A DNA stretch of 50,179 nt from Georgenia satyanarayanai (GCF_900116375.1 NZ_UETB01000019.1:1-50179), one strand, 5' to 3'; shown: positions 6,793 to 14,910, numbered from the stretch's first letter. A program made the numbers and translations. Notes: generated by a model not told the origin, from the sequence alone.

Positions 6793-7296
6793 CTACCCAT
6801 GAGAAAGGGCGCTTTGTGCGCTACCTGCTCCGTCGGGTCCGCTTCGCCTTGGCGAGACGGACGGCGCGCTCGTTCGCGCGGTCCGAGAGCCGAGCGCGAC
6901 CCGAACACCTGAGGAGGTCAGGTGGCCGCGGCGGACCCACTGCCTAACCGTCGACGGCCTGACCCCGAGCTCGAGTGCGGCCTCGGCCGCTGTCAGCTCG
7001 GCCTCGCGTGGGCGCGGAGGATCATCCCAATAATCATCGCCCCAGCAGCTCTGCGTGGACAGTGCCCGACTGGAGCTCGCGGGGCGTGGCGTGGCTGGGA
7101 CGTTGAACGTGAACGGATTGCGGCGACTGGGTGGCGCTGTTGCGGAGTTGAGCGAACTCCGCACTGCCGCTGCGACCTTGGCGTCGAGGACGCTCGACGC
7201 GGACTTCACGAACTCCCCCATCTTGCCCAACTCGGCGAGGATGCGCGGGGAACTCACGCCGAGCTCGCGAGCTAGTTCGTGGACGCGGATCCTCAC
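6793..7296 (-). CDS. IF-2 N-terminal-like domain plus helix-turn-helix protein (possible frameshift)
   Basis: The 167-residue frame starts at GTG 7296. Residues 1-35 (RIRVHELARELGVSS, then LAELGKMGEFVKSASS) match the IF-2 N-terminal (IF2_N) module of translation initiation factor 2. Without a GTPase, this is a stand-alone copy. A linker follows, then a MerR-like HTH (LTAAEAALELGVRPSTVRQW, VRRGHLTSSG). After 'SSG' (about 6908) the frame turns low-complexity. The -1 frame instead reads SGRARLSDRANERAVRLAKA and stops at 6821, which looks like a better end for a DNA-binding protein. A hairpin (6904-6922) sits at the switch. A base loss, sequencing error or programmed shift are all possible. Confidence 0.65.
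   Translation of the reverse strand: MRIRVHELARELGVSSPRILAELGKMGEFVKSASSVLDAKVAAAVRSSLNSATAPPSRRNPFTFNVPATPRPASSSRALSTQSCWGDDYWDDPPRPREAELTAAEAALELGVRPSTVRQWVRRGHLTSSGVRVALGSRTARTSAPSVSPRRSGPDGAGSAQSALSHG
6904..6922. repeat. Perfect 7-bp hairpin at a possible frameshift site
   Basis: The sequence CACCTGA-5 nt-TCAGGTG lies inside the HTH end of the IF2_N-like gene, exactly where the reading frame appears to change. It may be chance, or a structure that slows the ribosome. Confidence 0.45.
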
Positions 7297-7375
7297 TCAT
7301 TGAGTGTGACAGTGTGACGGCGCGTCGCGCCAGGCTGCATGCGGTGACGTGTCGGAAATCCGCAGCGGGGCAACG

Positions 7376-7402
7376 AAAAAGCCCCGGGTCAACCTCGGGG
7401 CT
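7376..7402 (-). terminator. Rho-independent terminator of the metal-island minus operon
   Basis: On the minus strand GCCCCGAGG-TTGA-CCCGGGGC is followed by five T. It lies about 60 bases past the stop of the CzcO-like gene and upstream of the IF2_N-like gene start. It closes the long minus-strand run. Confidence 0.85.
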
Positions 7403-7464
7403 TCTGGTAGTAGGGCGCACTGCTCCCCACCAGGCGTAGATTACTGCAAATTTCGGCCCGCGCC

Positions 7465-8604
7465 CTAGGACGACTCTCCGCCGGCGTGTCGCCTGTGCTC
7501 GGGCGCAGGCACTTCGGGCTCAGTGACAGGTCCGGTCTGTGTGGCGTTTCCAAGACGGGCGGCGAGCCGGCTGGCGTCGCGGGCGACGTAGCCAAGCAGT
7601 GACGATCCGCGGTCACGCTGCCAGGGGCGGCCGATGGTGTGGAGCCCGGGCACCGGGGTCGTGCCGTCGTCGGTGCAAAGTGCACCGTTCTTGTCGAGGG
7701 CGCCCGGGATGGTGACCCAGTTGTCGTCGTGACGGTAGCCGGTGGCCCACACCACCGCATCGACCTGCAGGGTGGCGCCGTCGGCGAAGTCGACCCGGTT
7801 GCCCTCAGCAGTCGTCGCCCGGGAGTGGAAGGTCACCCCGGCGCGGTGCAGTGCGCGGCGGGATGAGCCGATGACGGGCTCGTTGGCGCGCAGCCGCCGT
7901 CCCACGAGCGAGCCGGCTGGAGCGTGGATGGCACGGGTGGTGGTCAGCCACCAGAACAGGTCACGGCCAAGAATCTGTTGTGGCAGCGTGCGTAGCCGAG
8001 TGCCCTCGGACAGGTGCACCCGGCGCCCGGCCTGGGCGAGCTCGTGCGAGACCTGGAACCCGGAGTTGCCGCCGCCGACGACCAGGACCGTGCCAGTGGG
8101 GACCTGGCCGGGGTTGCGGTAGGCGTCGGTGTGCACCTGGACGACGTCCGGGTCCAGCCGGTCGGCCCAGGCGGGGGTGAAGGGCGCCCCGAAGGCCCCG
8201 GTGGCCACCACCACGCGGCGGGCGGTGATGGCCTCACCACTGGCGAGCTGCAGGTTGAACGCGCCGGACTGGCCGGCCAGCCGGACAACGTGGGCGCCGG
8301 TGCGCACTGGTAGCCGGTGGTGTGTTGCGTACTCGGCCAGGTATGCCGCAACGTCGCCCTTGCCCGGGTAGGCCCACGGCTCGCCGGGGAACGCCAGCCC
8401 GGGCAGTGCGTCATGGCGCGCCGGGGTGAACAGCCGCAGGGAGTCCCACCGGCGAGCCCAACTGGTGCCGATCTGGTCAGTGCGCTCGAGCAGCAGGAAG
8501 TCGACGCCGGACCGCGCCAGGTAGTACCCAACGGCCAGCCCGGCCTGGCCTGCACCGACTATCGCGACGCCGACGTGGTGGCCGGCTGTTCGCGAACGCC
8601 TCAT
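7465..8604 (-). CDS. CzcO-like FAD/NAD(P)-dependent flavoprotein monooxygenase
   Basis: The 379-residue protein has an N-terminal FAD-binding Rossmann motif VAIVGAGQAGLAVGYYL (residues 13-29), an internal NAD(P)H Rossmann motif VLVVGGGNSGFQVSHELA (about 173-190), and the ATGY motif AVVWATGYRHD of flavin-containing monooxygenases. The family (COG2072) includes CzcO and ArsO, often found near metal-resistance genes, but their reaction is poorly defined. It ends the minus-strand metal cluster. Its ATG (8602-8604) lies inside the left arm of a 40-bp palindrome that would bury the start region, which suggests autogenous or regulator-mediated control. There is no clear ribosome binding site. Confidence 0.85.
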   Translation of the reverse strand: MRRSRTAGHHVGVAIVGAGQAGLAVGYYLARSGVDFLLLERTDQIGTSWARRWDSLRLFTPARHDALPGLAFPGEPWAYPGKGDVAAYLAEYATHHRLPVRTGAHVVRLAGQSGAFNLQLASGEAITARRVVVATGAFGAPFTPAWADRLDPDVVQVHTDAYRNPGQVPTGTVLVVGGGNSGFQVSHELAQAGRRVHLSEGTRLRTLPQQILGRDLFWWLTTTRAIHAPAGSLVGRRLRANEPVIGSSRRALHRAGVTFHSRATTAEGNRVDFADGATLQVDAVVWATGYRHDDNWVTIPGALDKNGALCTDDGTTPVPGLHTIGRPWQRDRGSSLLGYVARDASRLAARLGNATQTGPVTEPEVPAPEHRRHAGGESS

Positions 8605-8637
8605 GGTGATACACGCTAGCGGGTATCACCATGAGGC
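8598..8637. promoter_or_regulatory. 40-bp near-perfect palindrome over a start codon (candidate operator)
   Basis: Arms of 15 bp, GCCTCATGGTGATAC (8598-8612) and its complement (8623-8637), flank an 8-bp palindrome, CGCTAGCG (8614-8621). Only one position on each side is unpaired. The left arm contains the ATG of the flavoprotein gene and the right arm a mirror-image ATGAGGC on the plus strand. It fits a dimeric repressor site or an RNA structure that hides the start. Confidence 0.7.
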
Positions 8638-8723
8638 TGGAGATGACCAACCTTCGGCGCATAGCCCGCAACTCTGGACCCGTCGGACAGGACAGCGGCG
8701 ACGGTGAACGGTAACGACTGCGG

Positions 8724-9407
8724 TCAGTCGAGTCCTGGTCCGCTACGGGCGGCGAGGAGATCGCTGAGCACGTTGAGGTCGGCGCTCTGGGAGTTGACGA
8801 TGCTCACCGCAAGCGCCTTGACCGCCGGGTTCTTGGCGTTGTCAGCGGCGTACTCGGCCATCTCGATCCCCCCCTCGTGATGCGCGACCATGAGGTCCAG
8901 ATAGAGCCGTTCGGCGTCCGCACCCGATGCGGCCGCCAGCCGATTGAGATCCTCGCGGGTGGCCATCCCGGGCATGTGTCCGGGCCCTGCGCCGTGGGCC
9001 TGAGGGTCGGAGTGGTCCTGCATCCAGCTCATAGCGGGGTGGGTAGACGTCTGCGGCAGGCCCCACAACTCCAGCCAGGCATACATCTGCCCTGCCTGCT
9101 GCTGCTGGGTGAGGATGACGTCCAGCGCGAGGCTGAGCAGTTCAGCGTCATCGGTGCGGTCACGGATGAGCACCGACATCTCCACGGCCTGGGAGTGGTG
9201 AACTCCCATGTCCCGGGCGAAGCCGGTATCCACCGAGCCCTCTCCCGGAAACTGTGGTGCGGACACGGCCAGCCGGGATCCGGCGATGAGGCCCAGCACG
9301 GCGGCCAGGGCGATGAGCACGCCCGCGGCGCCGGCGACCGCCACGCGGCGAGGGAACACCCTGCTGTGGGAGCCGGATGCCGCGGGGATGTGGGGTGCGT
9401 TGCTCAT
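8724..9407 (-). CDS. DUF305 family membrane-anchored protein
   Basis: The 227-residue protein has one N-terminal membrane anchor (about residues 20-40: VAVAGAAGVLIALAAVLGLI). An extracytoplasmic DUF305 domain follows, with paired histidines at DMGVHHSQAVEMS and MVAHHEGGIEMAEYA. DUF305 is a ferritin-like four-helix fold, and the paired HH sites suggest metal binding. It is common beside copper genes. The GHMPGM segment near residue 156 adds His and Met ligands of the kind seen in periplasmic copper proteins. ATG 9407 lies 10 bases after the DUF3105 stop, so the two form one transcript. An upstream extension to 9521 overlaps DUF3105 and was rejected. Confidence 0.88.
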   Translation of the reverse strand: MSNAPHIPAASGSHSRVFPRRVAVAGAAGVLIALAAVLGLIAGSRLAVSAPQFPGEGSVDTGFARDMGVHHSQAVEMSVLIRDRTDDAELLSLALDVILTQQQQAGQMYAWLELWGLPQTSTHPAMSWMQDHSDPQAHGAGPGHMPGMATREDLNRLAAASGADAERLYLDLMVAHHEGGIEMAEYAADNAKNPAVKALAVSIVNSQSADLNVLSDLLAARSGPGLD

Positions 9408-9417
9408 GTGCGCGTGG

Positions 9418-10065
9418 TCAGGCGGCGGGTGTGCCCGTGCCGCCGTAGCAGGGGGCGCCGGGTTCGGGGGTCTGCGCGCCCTGGAGGTACTCCATGAGGA
9501 AGGCGTCGACGCGGGGGTCATCGGCGTCGTCGACCGTGAGCTGAGCGCCCCACGCGCTGAGCACGATGGGCGTGCTCTGGTCCTGGTAGGGGCTCACCAG
9601 CACGTATCCCTGGCCCTGCGCTGCCCTGTCGGCCAGGGCCGAGACCTGGTCCTCGGGAAGGTCACCGGAGTAGGTGAGCCACACGGCACCGTGCTCGAGG
9701 GAGTGGACGGCGTTCTCGTTGACGACCGGCTCGGTGTACACACCGCAGTTCTGCCATACGCCGTTGTGGTCACCGCCCGCCGGCGGGGAGGTCTGGTAGT
9801 CGACCGTGCCGGGGACATGGTTGGAGGAGGCGATCTCAATGAGCTCAACACCCTCTAGCGGTGCCCCGGCGGTGGCCTCGATCACCGACTGGCGCCGTGC
9901 CTGGTTGATGAGTGGCACCGCGACGGCGGTGACCAGCGCGAGGCAGACCACGGCCACGACCCCGTAGATGAGGAACTTCTGTCGCCGTTCCTGCCGGGCC
10001 TGCCCCGCGCGCATCTCCGCCAGCTTGGCGGCGCGTTCGCGTGCCTGCTGCTTCCTGTCGCCCAC
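9418..10065 (-). CDS. DUF3105 membrane-anchored protein
   Basis: The 215-residue protein has a charged cytoplasmic head, one membrane segment (FLIYGVVAVVCLALVTAVAV, about 30-50) and an extracytoplasmic DUF3105 domain. That domain carries PPAGGDHNGVWQNCGVYTEP and the hallmark NAVHSLEHGAVWLTY. His, Cys and acidic residues in the first motif could bind metal. Function is unknown; the family is frequent beside DUF305 and copper genes in actinobacteria. GTG 10065 was preferred to the more upstream 10116 because AAGGGG lies six bases upstream and the family usually begins with this basic Lys/Arg-rich helix. It precedes DUF305 by 10 bases. Confidence 0.88.
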   Translation of the reverse strand: MGDRKQQARERAAKLAEMRAGQARQERRQKFLIYGVVAVVCLALVTAVAVPLINQARRQSVIEATAGAPLEGVELIEIASSNHVPGTVDYQTSPPAGGDHNGVWQNCGVYTEPVVNENAVHSLEHGAVWLTYSGDLPEDQVSALADRAAQGQGYVLVSPYQDQSTPIVLSAWGAQLTVDDADDPRVDAFLMEYLQGAQTPEPGAPCYGGTGTPAA

Positions 10066-10170
10066 CGGGTTCCCCTTCGCCTGTTGAGTACGTCGTTGTC
10101 CTTCGAGGGAGAACACTAAGCGGACAACCTGGGACGGGTATGTCTCCCGGGTCGTGTGCCGTGGCGAGAC

Positions 10171-11124
10171 CTAGAAGGCGTAGCCGTGGACGGTCTCGGT
10201 GAAGAGGTTCACCACGAAGTAGTTCACCAGGACGAGGGCGAAACCGAACAGCCCCAGGTAGGCGGCCTTGCGTCCGTCCCACCCGCGCGTCGCGCGGGCA
10301 TGGAGGTAGGCGGCGTAGGTCACCCAGACGACGAAGGTGCCGACCTCCTTCGGGTCCCACCCCCACGGTCGCCCCCAGGCGTGCTCGGCCCAGATCGCCC
10401 CGGCGATGAGCGTGAAGGTCCACAGCAGGAAGGCGACGGCGTTGAGCCGGTAGGCGAGGCGCTCGAGCTCCGCGGCGCCGGGCAGCACGTCGGCCAGGCG
10501 GCCCCAGAAGCCGCGGTCCGCCTGCTCGGCGGACGCGCCGGCCACCGGCCCGGCCGCCGCGCCGCCGGCCAGCGCGACGGCGGGCTCACGTCGCTGCGCG
10601 GACTTCCGCTCACCGCGGTCCTTGACGAGCTGGACCACTGACAGCGCGGCGGCCACGGCGAAGACACCGATGGCCATCGTCGCGACCGAGACGTGGATGA
10701 CCAGCCAGTAGTGGTCCAGGGCGGGACTGACGCCGTCGGCCTTGACGTAGAACACCGACACGGCCAGCCCCAGGGCTAGGAGCGTGGGGGTGATGATGAG
10801 CGCCCCCAGGTAGCGCAGGTCGCGCCAGCGCTGGAGGGCCAGGAAGGTGGTGACCGCGACGAGAGTGAAGACCAGGGTGAACTCGTACATGTTGGCCCAC
10901 GGGACTCTGCCCGCGGCGATGCCGCGGGCGAGGACGGCGACGACGTGCAGCGCCAGACCCGCCGTCGTCGTCGTCATCGCGATGCGCGCGGCGCGGCGGG
11001 GACGCCCAGTGGGGCCACGGTCCCGCAGCGCCGACAGGTCGATCCCGAAGGCGACCATCGCGAGGGCGTAGGCCGCCATCGCGCCGTAGATTGCCAGCAG
11101 GCTCAGCTGGCCAAGGTCGTTCAC
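10171..11124 (-). CDS. resC: Cytochrome c biogenesis protein ResC/CcsA (System II haem handling)
   Basis: The 317-residue polytopic membrane protein carries the WWD-type haem-handling motif (WGRPWGWDPKEVGTF, about residues 242-256) plus the family's conserved histidines (DHYWLVIHVSVA; AEHAWG). With ResB it forms the System II haem transporter and cytochrome c synthase, which attaches haem to CXXCH proteins outside the membrane. GTG 11124 overlaps the resB stop (GTGA), and GGAGG lies just upstream. The apparent 366-residue form that starts at 11271 overlaps resB and was rejected. It is the last of the four cytochrome c maturation genes, about 105 bases before the DUF3105 start. Confidence 0.92.
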   Translation of the reverse strand: MNDLGQLSLLAIYGAMAAYALAMVAFGIDLSALRDRGPTGRPRRAARIAMTTTTAGLALHVVAVLARGIAAGRVPWANMYEFTLVFTLVAVTTFLALQRWRDLRYLGALIITPTLLALGLAVSVFYVKADGVSPALDHYWLVIHVSVATMAIGVFAVAAALSVVQLVKDRGERKSAQRREPAVALAGGAAAGPVAGASAEQADRGFWGRLADVLPGAAELERLAYRLNAVAFLLWTFTLIAGAIWAEHAWGRPWGWDPKEVGTFVVWVTYAAYLHARATRGWDGRKAAYLGLFGFALVLVNYFVVNLFTETVHGYAF

Positions 11125-12704
11125 GTGTCCTCCTGTGGGCTGGGTCCGGTGGCCCGGACCTCGGTCATTACGCGCTCCAGCTCCCGCTCCAAGCCCGGGT
11201 CGTCGCCGCGGGCCAGTGCGGCAGCCTCGACCACTGTGCCGCCAGTGTCGTCCTGCGTGATCTTGACCCACAGGCGGCGGCGCGGAACGAACAGGGAAGC
11301 GGCCAGGCCGGCCATCGCCGCGAGGGAGGAGACCAACAGGAGGGTGAGGGTGGGGTCGTAACGCAGGTCGATGGCCGCGAAGCGCGGCAGGGAGTCGAAG
11401 GAGATGCTGCCCAGCCCGTCGGGTAGCTGAACCTCCTGGCCCGGTTCCAGGAGGACCTTGGCCTCTTCCTCCCCGTCCATCACCTGCGTCATGTCCTCGG
11501 TGGCTAGCTCGTAGACGTTCTGCGGGACGCCCTCGTCCAACCCCAGGTCACCGGTGTAGATGTCCAGGACCAGCAAGGGTGCGTTGGGTTGCGGGTGCAC
11601 CGAACGGGCGCCGAGCCCGTCGACGACGGCGCTGGGCAGCAGATACCCGGTGAAGCCGAGCTGGTCCAGGCCGGGTGAGACGTCGGGGACCTTGAGCACC
11701 CCGCGGGAGGTGTAGAAGTCGTCCTCGGGGAGGAAGGGCACCGGCTGGGAGAACGCGACCTGGCCCTGCGCGTCGCGCACCGTGAGGTGGGGGGCGAAGC
11801 CGTTCCCGGCCAGGTAGATGTTCGCGCCCGCGGCGTTGATCGGGTAGTTGACCCGGATGGTGTCCTCATACCTGTCGCCGTCGGGCTCGGTGACCTCGAC
11901 CCGGGCGGCGAAGTCCCGCGGCTGCGCATCCACGGTGAACCGTGAGGTGAGCTCGGTCAGCGTGAAGGTGAAGGCCTCCAGGTCGCTTCCGGTGACCAGC
12001 GTCCCGGGTGTGAACGTGTCGTAGTCGACGAGCGCGTTGGCAAACGTGCGGCCCTCCACGACGACAGCCTGCCCACGGTAGGCGAGCATCTGCGCGGCGC
12101 CCAGGGCCACGAGCACCCCGATGAGGGACAGATGGAAGGTGAGGTTGCCAGTCTCCCGCAGATAGCCGCGCTCGGCGCTGATGCCCTCATGGGTCACGGC
12201 CACCCGGAAGCGCCGGCGCAGCGTCCGGCGCACCGCCTGGGTCACTTCCTCGGGCGATGCTCTCGTCGTGTGCGTGTCGTGGACCGGAAAGCGGGCCAGG
12301 CGGCGCGGGACACGGGAGGGGGCCGCGCGCAGGGCGGCGACGTGCGCCTTGGTGCGGGGCAGGATGCAGCCGATGAGGGAGATGAACAGCAGCAGGTAGA
12401 TCGCGGCGAACCAGGGCGCGGCGTAAATGTCGAACAGCCCCAGGCGCTCGAACCAGGCAGCGAGCTCGGGCCGGTCGGCACGCAAGGTGGCGACGCCGCC
12501 GGGATCCTGGGGGACCTGCGGGATGAACGCGCCGGGCAACGCGGCCAGCGCGAGCAGCATGAGCAGCAACAGCGCCACGCGCATCGAGGTGAGCTGGCGC
12601 CAGGCCCAGCGCAGCCAGCCGCGCGCGCCGATACCGGCCGAAGGCTGCACCGGCGTCTGCTGCGCGTCGTCGATCGTCCGCAACCCTTCGGGGACGTAGT
12701 TCAT
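11121..12704 (-). CDS. resB: Cytochrome c biogenesis protein ResB
   Basis: This is a 527-residue ResB family protein. Three membrane segments precede a large extracytoplasmic domain: LTSMRVALLLLMLLALAALP, then FAAIYLLLFISLIGCILPR, then LTFHLSLIGVLVALGAAQML. A fourth, LTLLLVSSLAAMAGLAASLF, lies near the C-terminus. The start MNYVPEGLRTIDD at ATG 12704 overlaps the ccdA stop (ATGA). ResB is the partner of ResC in System II. All four genes of the set are present, overlapping and in the order usual in actinobacterial chromosomes, so the module appears complete rather than a fragment. Confidence 0.92.
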   Translation of the reverse strand: MNYVPEGLRTIDDAQQTPVQPSAGIGARGWLRWAWRQLTSMRVALLLLMLLALAALPGAFIPQVPQDPGGVATLRADRPELAAWFERLGLFDIYAAPWFAAIYLLLFISLIGCILPRTKAHVAALRAAPSRVPRRLARFPVHDTHTTRASPEEVTQAVRRTLRRRFRVAVTHEGISAERGYLRETGNLTFHLSLIGVLVALGAAQMLAYRGQAVVVEGRTFANALVDYDTFTPGTLVTGSDLEAFTFTLTELTSRFTVDAQPRDFAARVEVTEPDGDRYEDTIRVNYPINAAGANIYLAGNGFAPHLTVRDAQGQVAFSQPVPFLPEDDFYTSRGVLKVPDVSPGLDQLGFTGYLLPSAVVDGLGARSVHPQPNAPLLVLDIYTGDLGLDEGVPQNVYELATEDMTQVMDGEEEAKVLLEPGQEVQLPDGLGSISFDSLPRFAAIDLRYDPTLTLLLVSSLAAMAGLAASLFVPRRRLWVKITQDDTGGTVVEAAALARGDDPGLERELERVMTEVRATGPSPQEDT

Positions 12705-13516
12705 CACACCACCGTCACGAAACCGGCGACCAGGCCCTGCACCCAGCCCGCGAACTGGCCCCACAAGCCGGTGACCATCGTCGCCCCCACGACGATGAGC
12801 ATCGCGCCACCGATGCGCATGATCGTCAGGCGGTGCCGGCGCAGAAAGCCCATGGCGCGGGTGGTGCGCGAATACAGCAGCGCGATCATGAGAAACGGCA
12901 CCCCCAGCCCGAGGCAGTAGGCGGCGGCCAGGAGCGCACCGCGAGCGGGGTCCCCGCCGTCCAGGGACAACAGGAGCACCGCCGACAGCGTGGGTCCCAT
13001 GCATGGCGCCCAGCCCAGCCCGAAGACCACGCCGAGCAGCGGTGCGCCCCACAGCCCAGCACGCGGACTGACCTGGAGGCGGCGATCACGCTGCAGAACC
13101 GGCACCGCACCCATGAAGGCCAGCCCCATGAGGATGACGACGGCACCCAGCACGCGGGTGACGACGTCCAGCCACGGCGCCAGCGCCACCCCCAGCCACC
13201 CGAAGACCACCCCCAGGAGGACGAACACGGAGCTGAACCCGAGCACAAACAGCAGCACGCCCACCAGCAGCCGACCCTGGCCGGTGCGGGCGCGGGAAGC
13301 GTGCACCGTGCGCACTGCTTCGCCGCCTGGTGCGGTGCCCTGTCCCAGGGTGCCGCCCATGCCGCCGAGGTAGCCGACATAGCCGGGGATGAGGGGCAGC
13401 ACGCACGGTGAGGCGAAGGAGACAGCCCCGGCCAGCAACGCGACGAGGACCGCGGCGAGCAGCGACCCGCCCAGGACTGTGGCCTGGAGGACGTCCGTAA
13501 CGTGGTCCCAGCTCAT
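12704..13516 (-). CDS. ccdA: CcdA/DsbD-type thiol-electron transporter
   Basis: The 270-residue integral membrane protein has about six membrane segments and the two conserved cysteine motifs SPCVLPLIPGYVGY (TM1) and GLGWAPCMGPTLSAV (TM4). It moves reducing equivalents from cytoplasmic thioredoxin to extracytoplasmic thioredoxin-like proteins such as the neighbouring TlpA protein, which keeps apocytochrome c thiols reduced. ATG 13516 overlaps the tlpA stop and its own stop overlaps the resB ATG, so translation is coupled across the cluster. Confidence 0.92.
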   Translation of the reverse strand: MSWDHVTDVLQATVLGGSLLAAVLVALLAGAVSFASPCVLPLIPGYVGYLGGMGGTLGQGTAPGGEAVRTVHASRARTGQGRLLVGVLLFVLGFSSVFVLLGVVFGWLGVALAPWLDVVTRVLGAVVILMGLAFMGAVPVLQRDRRLQVSPRAGLWGAPLLGVVFGLGWAPCMGPTLSAVLLLSLDGGDPARGALLAAAYCLGLGVPFLMIALLYSRTTRAMGFLRRHRLTIMRIGGAMLIVVGATMVTGLWGQFAGWVQGLVAGFVTVV

Positions 13517-14097
13517 TGTGCGGGCTCGGCGAGCACGTCGTCGATCATCCCTCGCACGACACCCGGGTCGATCTGTCCCAGCACCCGGCCGGCGACCCGC
13601 CCCTGGGTGTCGAGCACGACCGTGGTCGGCATCGCCTGAAGCGGCACGACACCCTGCAGGGCCGCCACGCCGCGCGCCGCGCGATCATCCACGCTGGGGT
13701 AGGGCACCTCGAAGGTGCGTTCGAAGGCCTGGGCGGTGGCGGGGTCATCGCGCGGGTTGACACCCAGCATGCGCACGCCAGCCTCGGAGTAGTCGGCGTG
13801 GATCGCGGCCAGGTCGGGAGCCTCGACCCGGCAGGGCGGGCAGGCGGCGTACCAGAAGTTCAGGACCACGACCTCACCGCGCCAGTCCGCGAGGTCGACC
13901 TCCTGCCCGTCGTAGGTCGTGCCGGCAAGCGCGACCGGCTCACCGCGCTCGCCCGGCTCCCACGCGGTCCATGACCCGTCACCCGCTTGGTAGCCCGCCC
14001 CGGCCGTGTCCTGCACCGTGTCGGTGGAGGTGCCGCAGCCGGCCAAGGCGACGAGAGTAAAGAGGAGCCCGGCCAGCGCGCGACGTGTCACCCTCAT
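13513..14097 (-). CDS. TlpA/ResA-like thiol-disulfide lipoprotein
   Basis: The 194-residue protein has a lipoprotein signal peptide (lipobox LVALAGCG, Cys near residue 21) and a thioredoxin-fold domain with the reducing motif CPPC in FWYAACPPCRVEAP (about residues 82-95). It would be anchored outside the membrane and pass electrons from CcdA to apocytochrome c, or protect thiols during copper stress. ATG 14097 was chosen, with GGTGG seven bases upstream. A GTG two codons earlier (14103) is an alternative. A 32-codon frame ends exactly at this start. Confidence 0.9.
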   Translation of the reverse strand: MRVTRRALAGLLFTLVALAGCGTSTDTVQDTAGAGYQAGDGSWTAWEPGERGEPVALAGTTYDGQEVDLADWRGEVVVLNFWYAACPPCRVEAPDLAAIHADYSEAGVRMLGVNPRDDPATAQAFERTFEVPYPSVDDRAARGVAALQGVVPLQAMPTTVVLDTQGRVAGRVLGQIDPGVVRGMIDDVLAEPAQ

Positions 14098-14192
14098 GTC
14101 CACACCACCGGGTCCATACGGGCAGCAGCCACCCTCTCCGTGAGGATGCTGTTCGGAACGGTTGAGAGTGAGGGGGTGGAGGTGCTGGCCAT
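14094..14192 (-). CDS. Possible 32-residue leader ORF before tlpA
   Basis: A short frame begins ATG (14192), reads MASTSTPSLSTVPNSILTER and continues to VVWT. It ends with TGA overlapping the tlpA ATG. A -10-like GACACT lies a few bases before its ATG and no ribosome binding site is visible, consistent with a leaderless leader peptide. Coupling its stop to the tlpA start is the main support. It resembles no known family and may be fortuitous. Confidence 0.3.
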   Translation of the reverse strand: MASTSTPSLSTVPNSILTERVAAARMDPVVWT

Positions 14193-14265
14193 GGTGTCAG
14201 TGTCGCAAACTCTGCATCGCGGCTGGTCTGGCCGTGGCGGACCCACCGCAGCCAGCGCGGGACCC

Positions 14266-14910
14266 TTAGCCCTGTCGGCGGCGACGGTAGACGAGGGCAG
14301 CGATCACGGCGAGCACCAGGACAGCGATCGGCACCAGGACGATGCCGATGGGCAAGCCTCCGCCGGGAGCATCGGCATCCACCGCGTCAGCGTCGGGGCT
14401 GGCCGCGGGTGCCGGTGTGGACGCCTCGGTGGTGGGCTCCGTGCTGGGGGGCTCGCTGGTCGGCTCGGCGGGCGCAGTGGTCTGCGCATCGCCGGCCGCC
14501 TCACTGGCGGCCACTGTGAAGTTGTACGTGTCTTCCGTGCGGTGCCCGTCGGATGAGATCACCGACCACAGCACCTCGTAGGCCCCGTTCTCCAGGGCCG
14601 AGGGCAGGTCCAGGACGACTGACTGTCCCTGAATCGTCGGCTCGCCTTCGGCGACGACCTCGCCGTTGGCGTCAGTGACCATGATGGCCGACGGCAGGTC
14701 CAGGACCTCGGCGCTGTAGGTCAGCACGATCTGACTGGGGGCGGTGTCCAGCACGGCGTCCTGGGCGGGCTCCGCGTCGATGATCGTGTCGTGCGCGGCC
14801 GCGCTCGTGGCCAGCGTGACGGTCAGGCCACCGAGGACAACGAGTGCCAGTGCCTGCAGGATCGCCAGGGTGAACAGACGGGGCCGGAGGCTGCGGTGAC
14901 TGTTGACCAT
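14266..14910 (-). CDS. copC: Copper resistance protein CopC, membrane-anchored
   Basis: The 214-residue secreted protein has a signal peptide ending in ATSAAAHDT, so the mature protein begins with His, a Cu(II) ligand in CopC. The CopC beta-barrel follows, with the second conserved His in WSVISSDGHRTEDTYNFTV (about residues 108-126). A long Thr/Pro/Glu-rich linker and a C-terminal membrane helix with basic tail (IVLVPIAVLVLAVIAALVYRRRRQG) anchor it to the outer face of the membrane. This is the actinobacterial/YcnJ-like arrangement. A CopD-containing partner is encoded just upstream. GGGTGG precedes ATG 14910. Confidence 0.9.
   Translation of the reverse strand: MVNSHRSLRPRLFTLAILQALALVVLGGLTVTLATSAAAHDTIIDAEPAQDAVLDTAPSQIVLTYSAEVLDLPSAIMVTDANGEVVAEGEPTIQGQSVVLDLPSALENGAYEVLWSVISSDGHRTEDTYNFTVAASEAAGDAQTTAPAEPTSEPPSTEPTTEASTPAPAASPDADAVDADAPGGGLPIGIVLVPIAVLVLAVIAALVYRRRRQG

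Noticed and set aside
8631-8714. 27-codon plus-strand frame starting in the right arm of the palindrome
   Set aside because: No ribosome binding site, no family resemblance strong enough, and it opposes the direction of neighbouring genes. The mirrored ATG is better explained by the palindrome itself.
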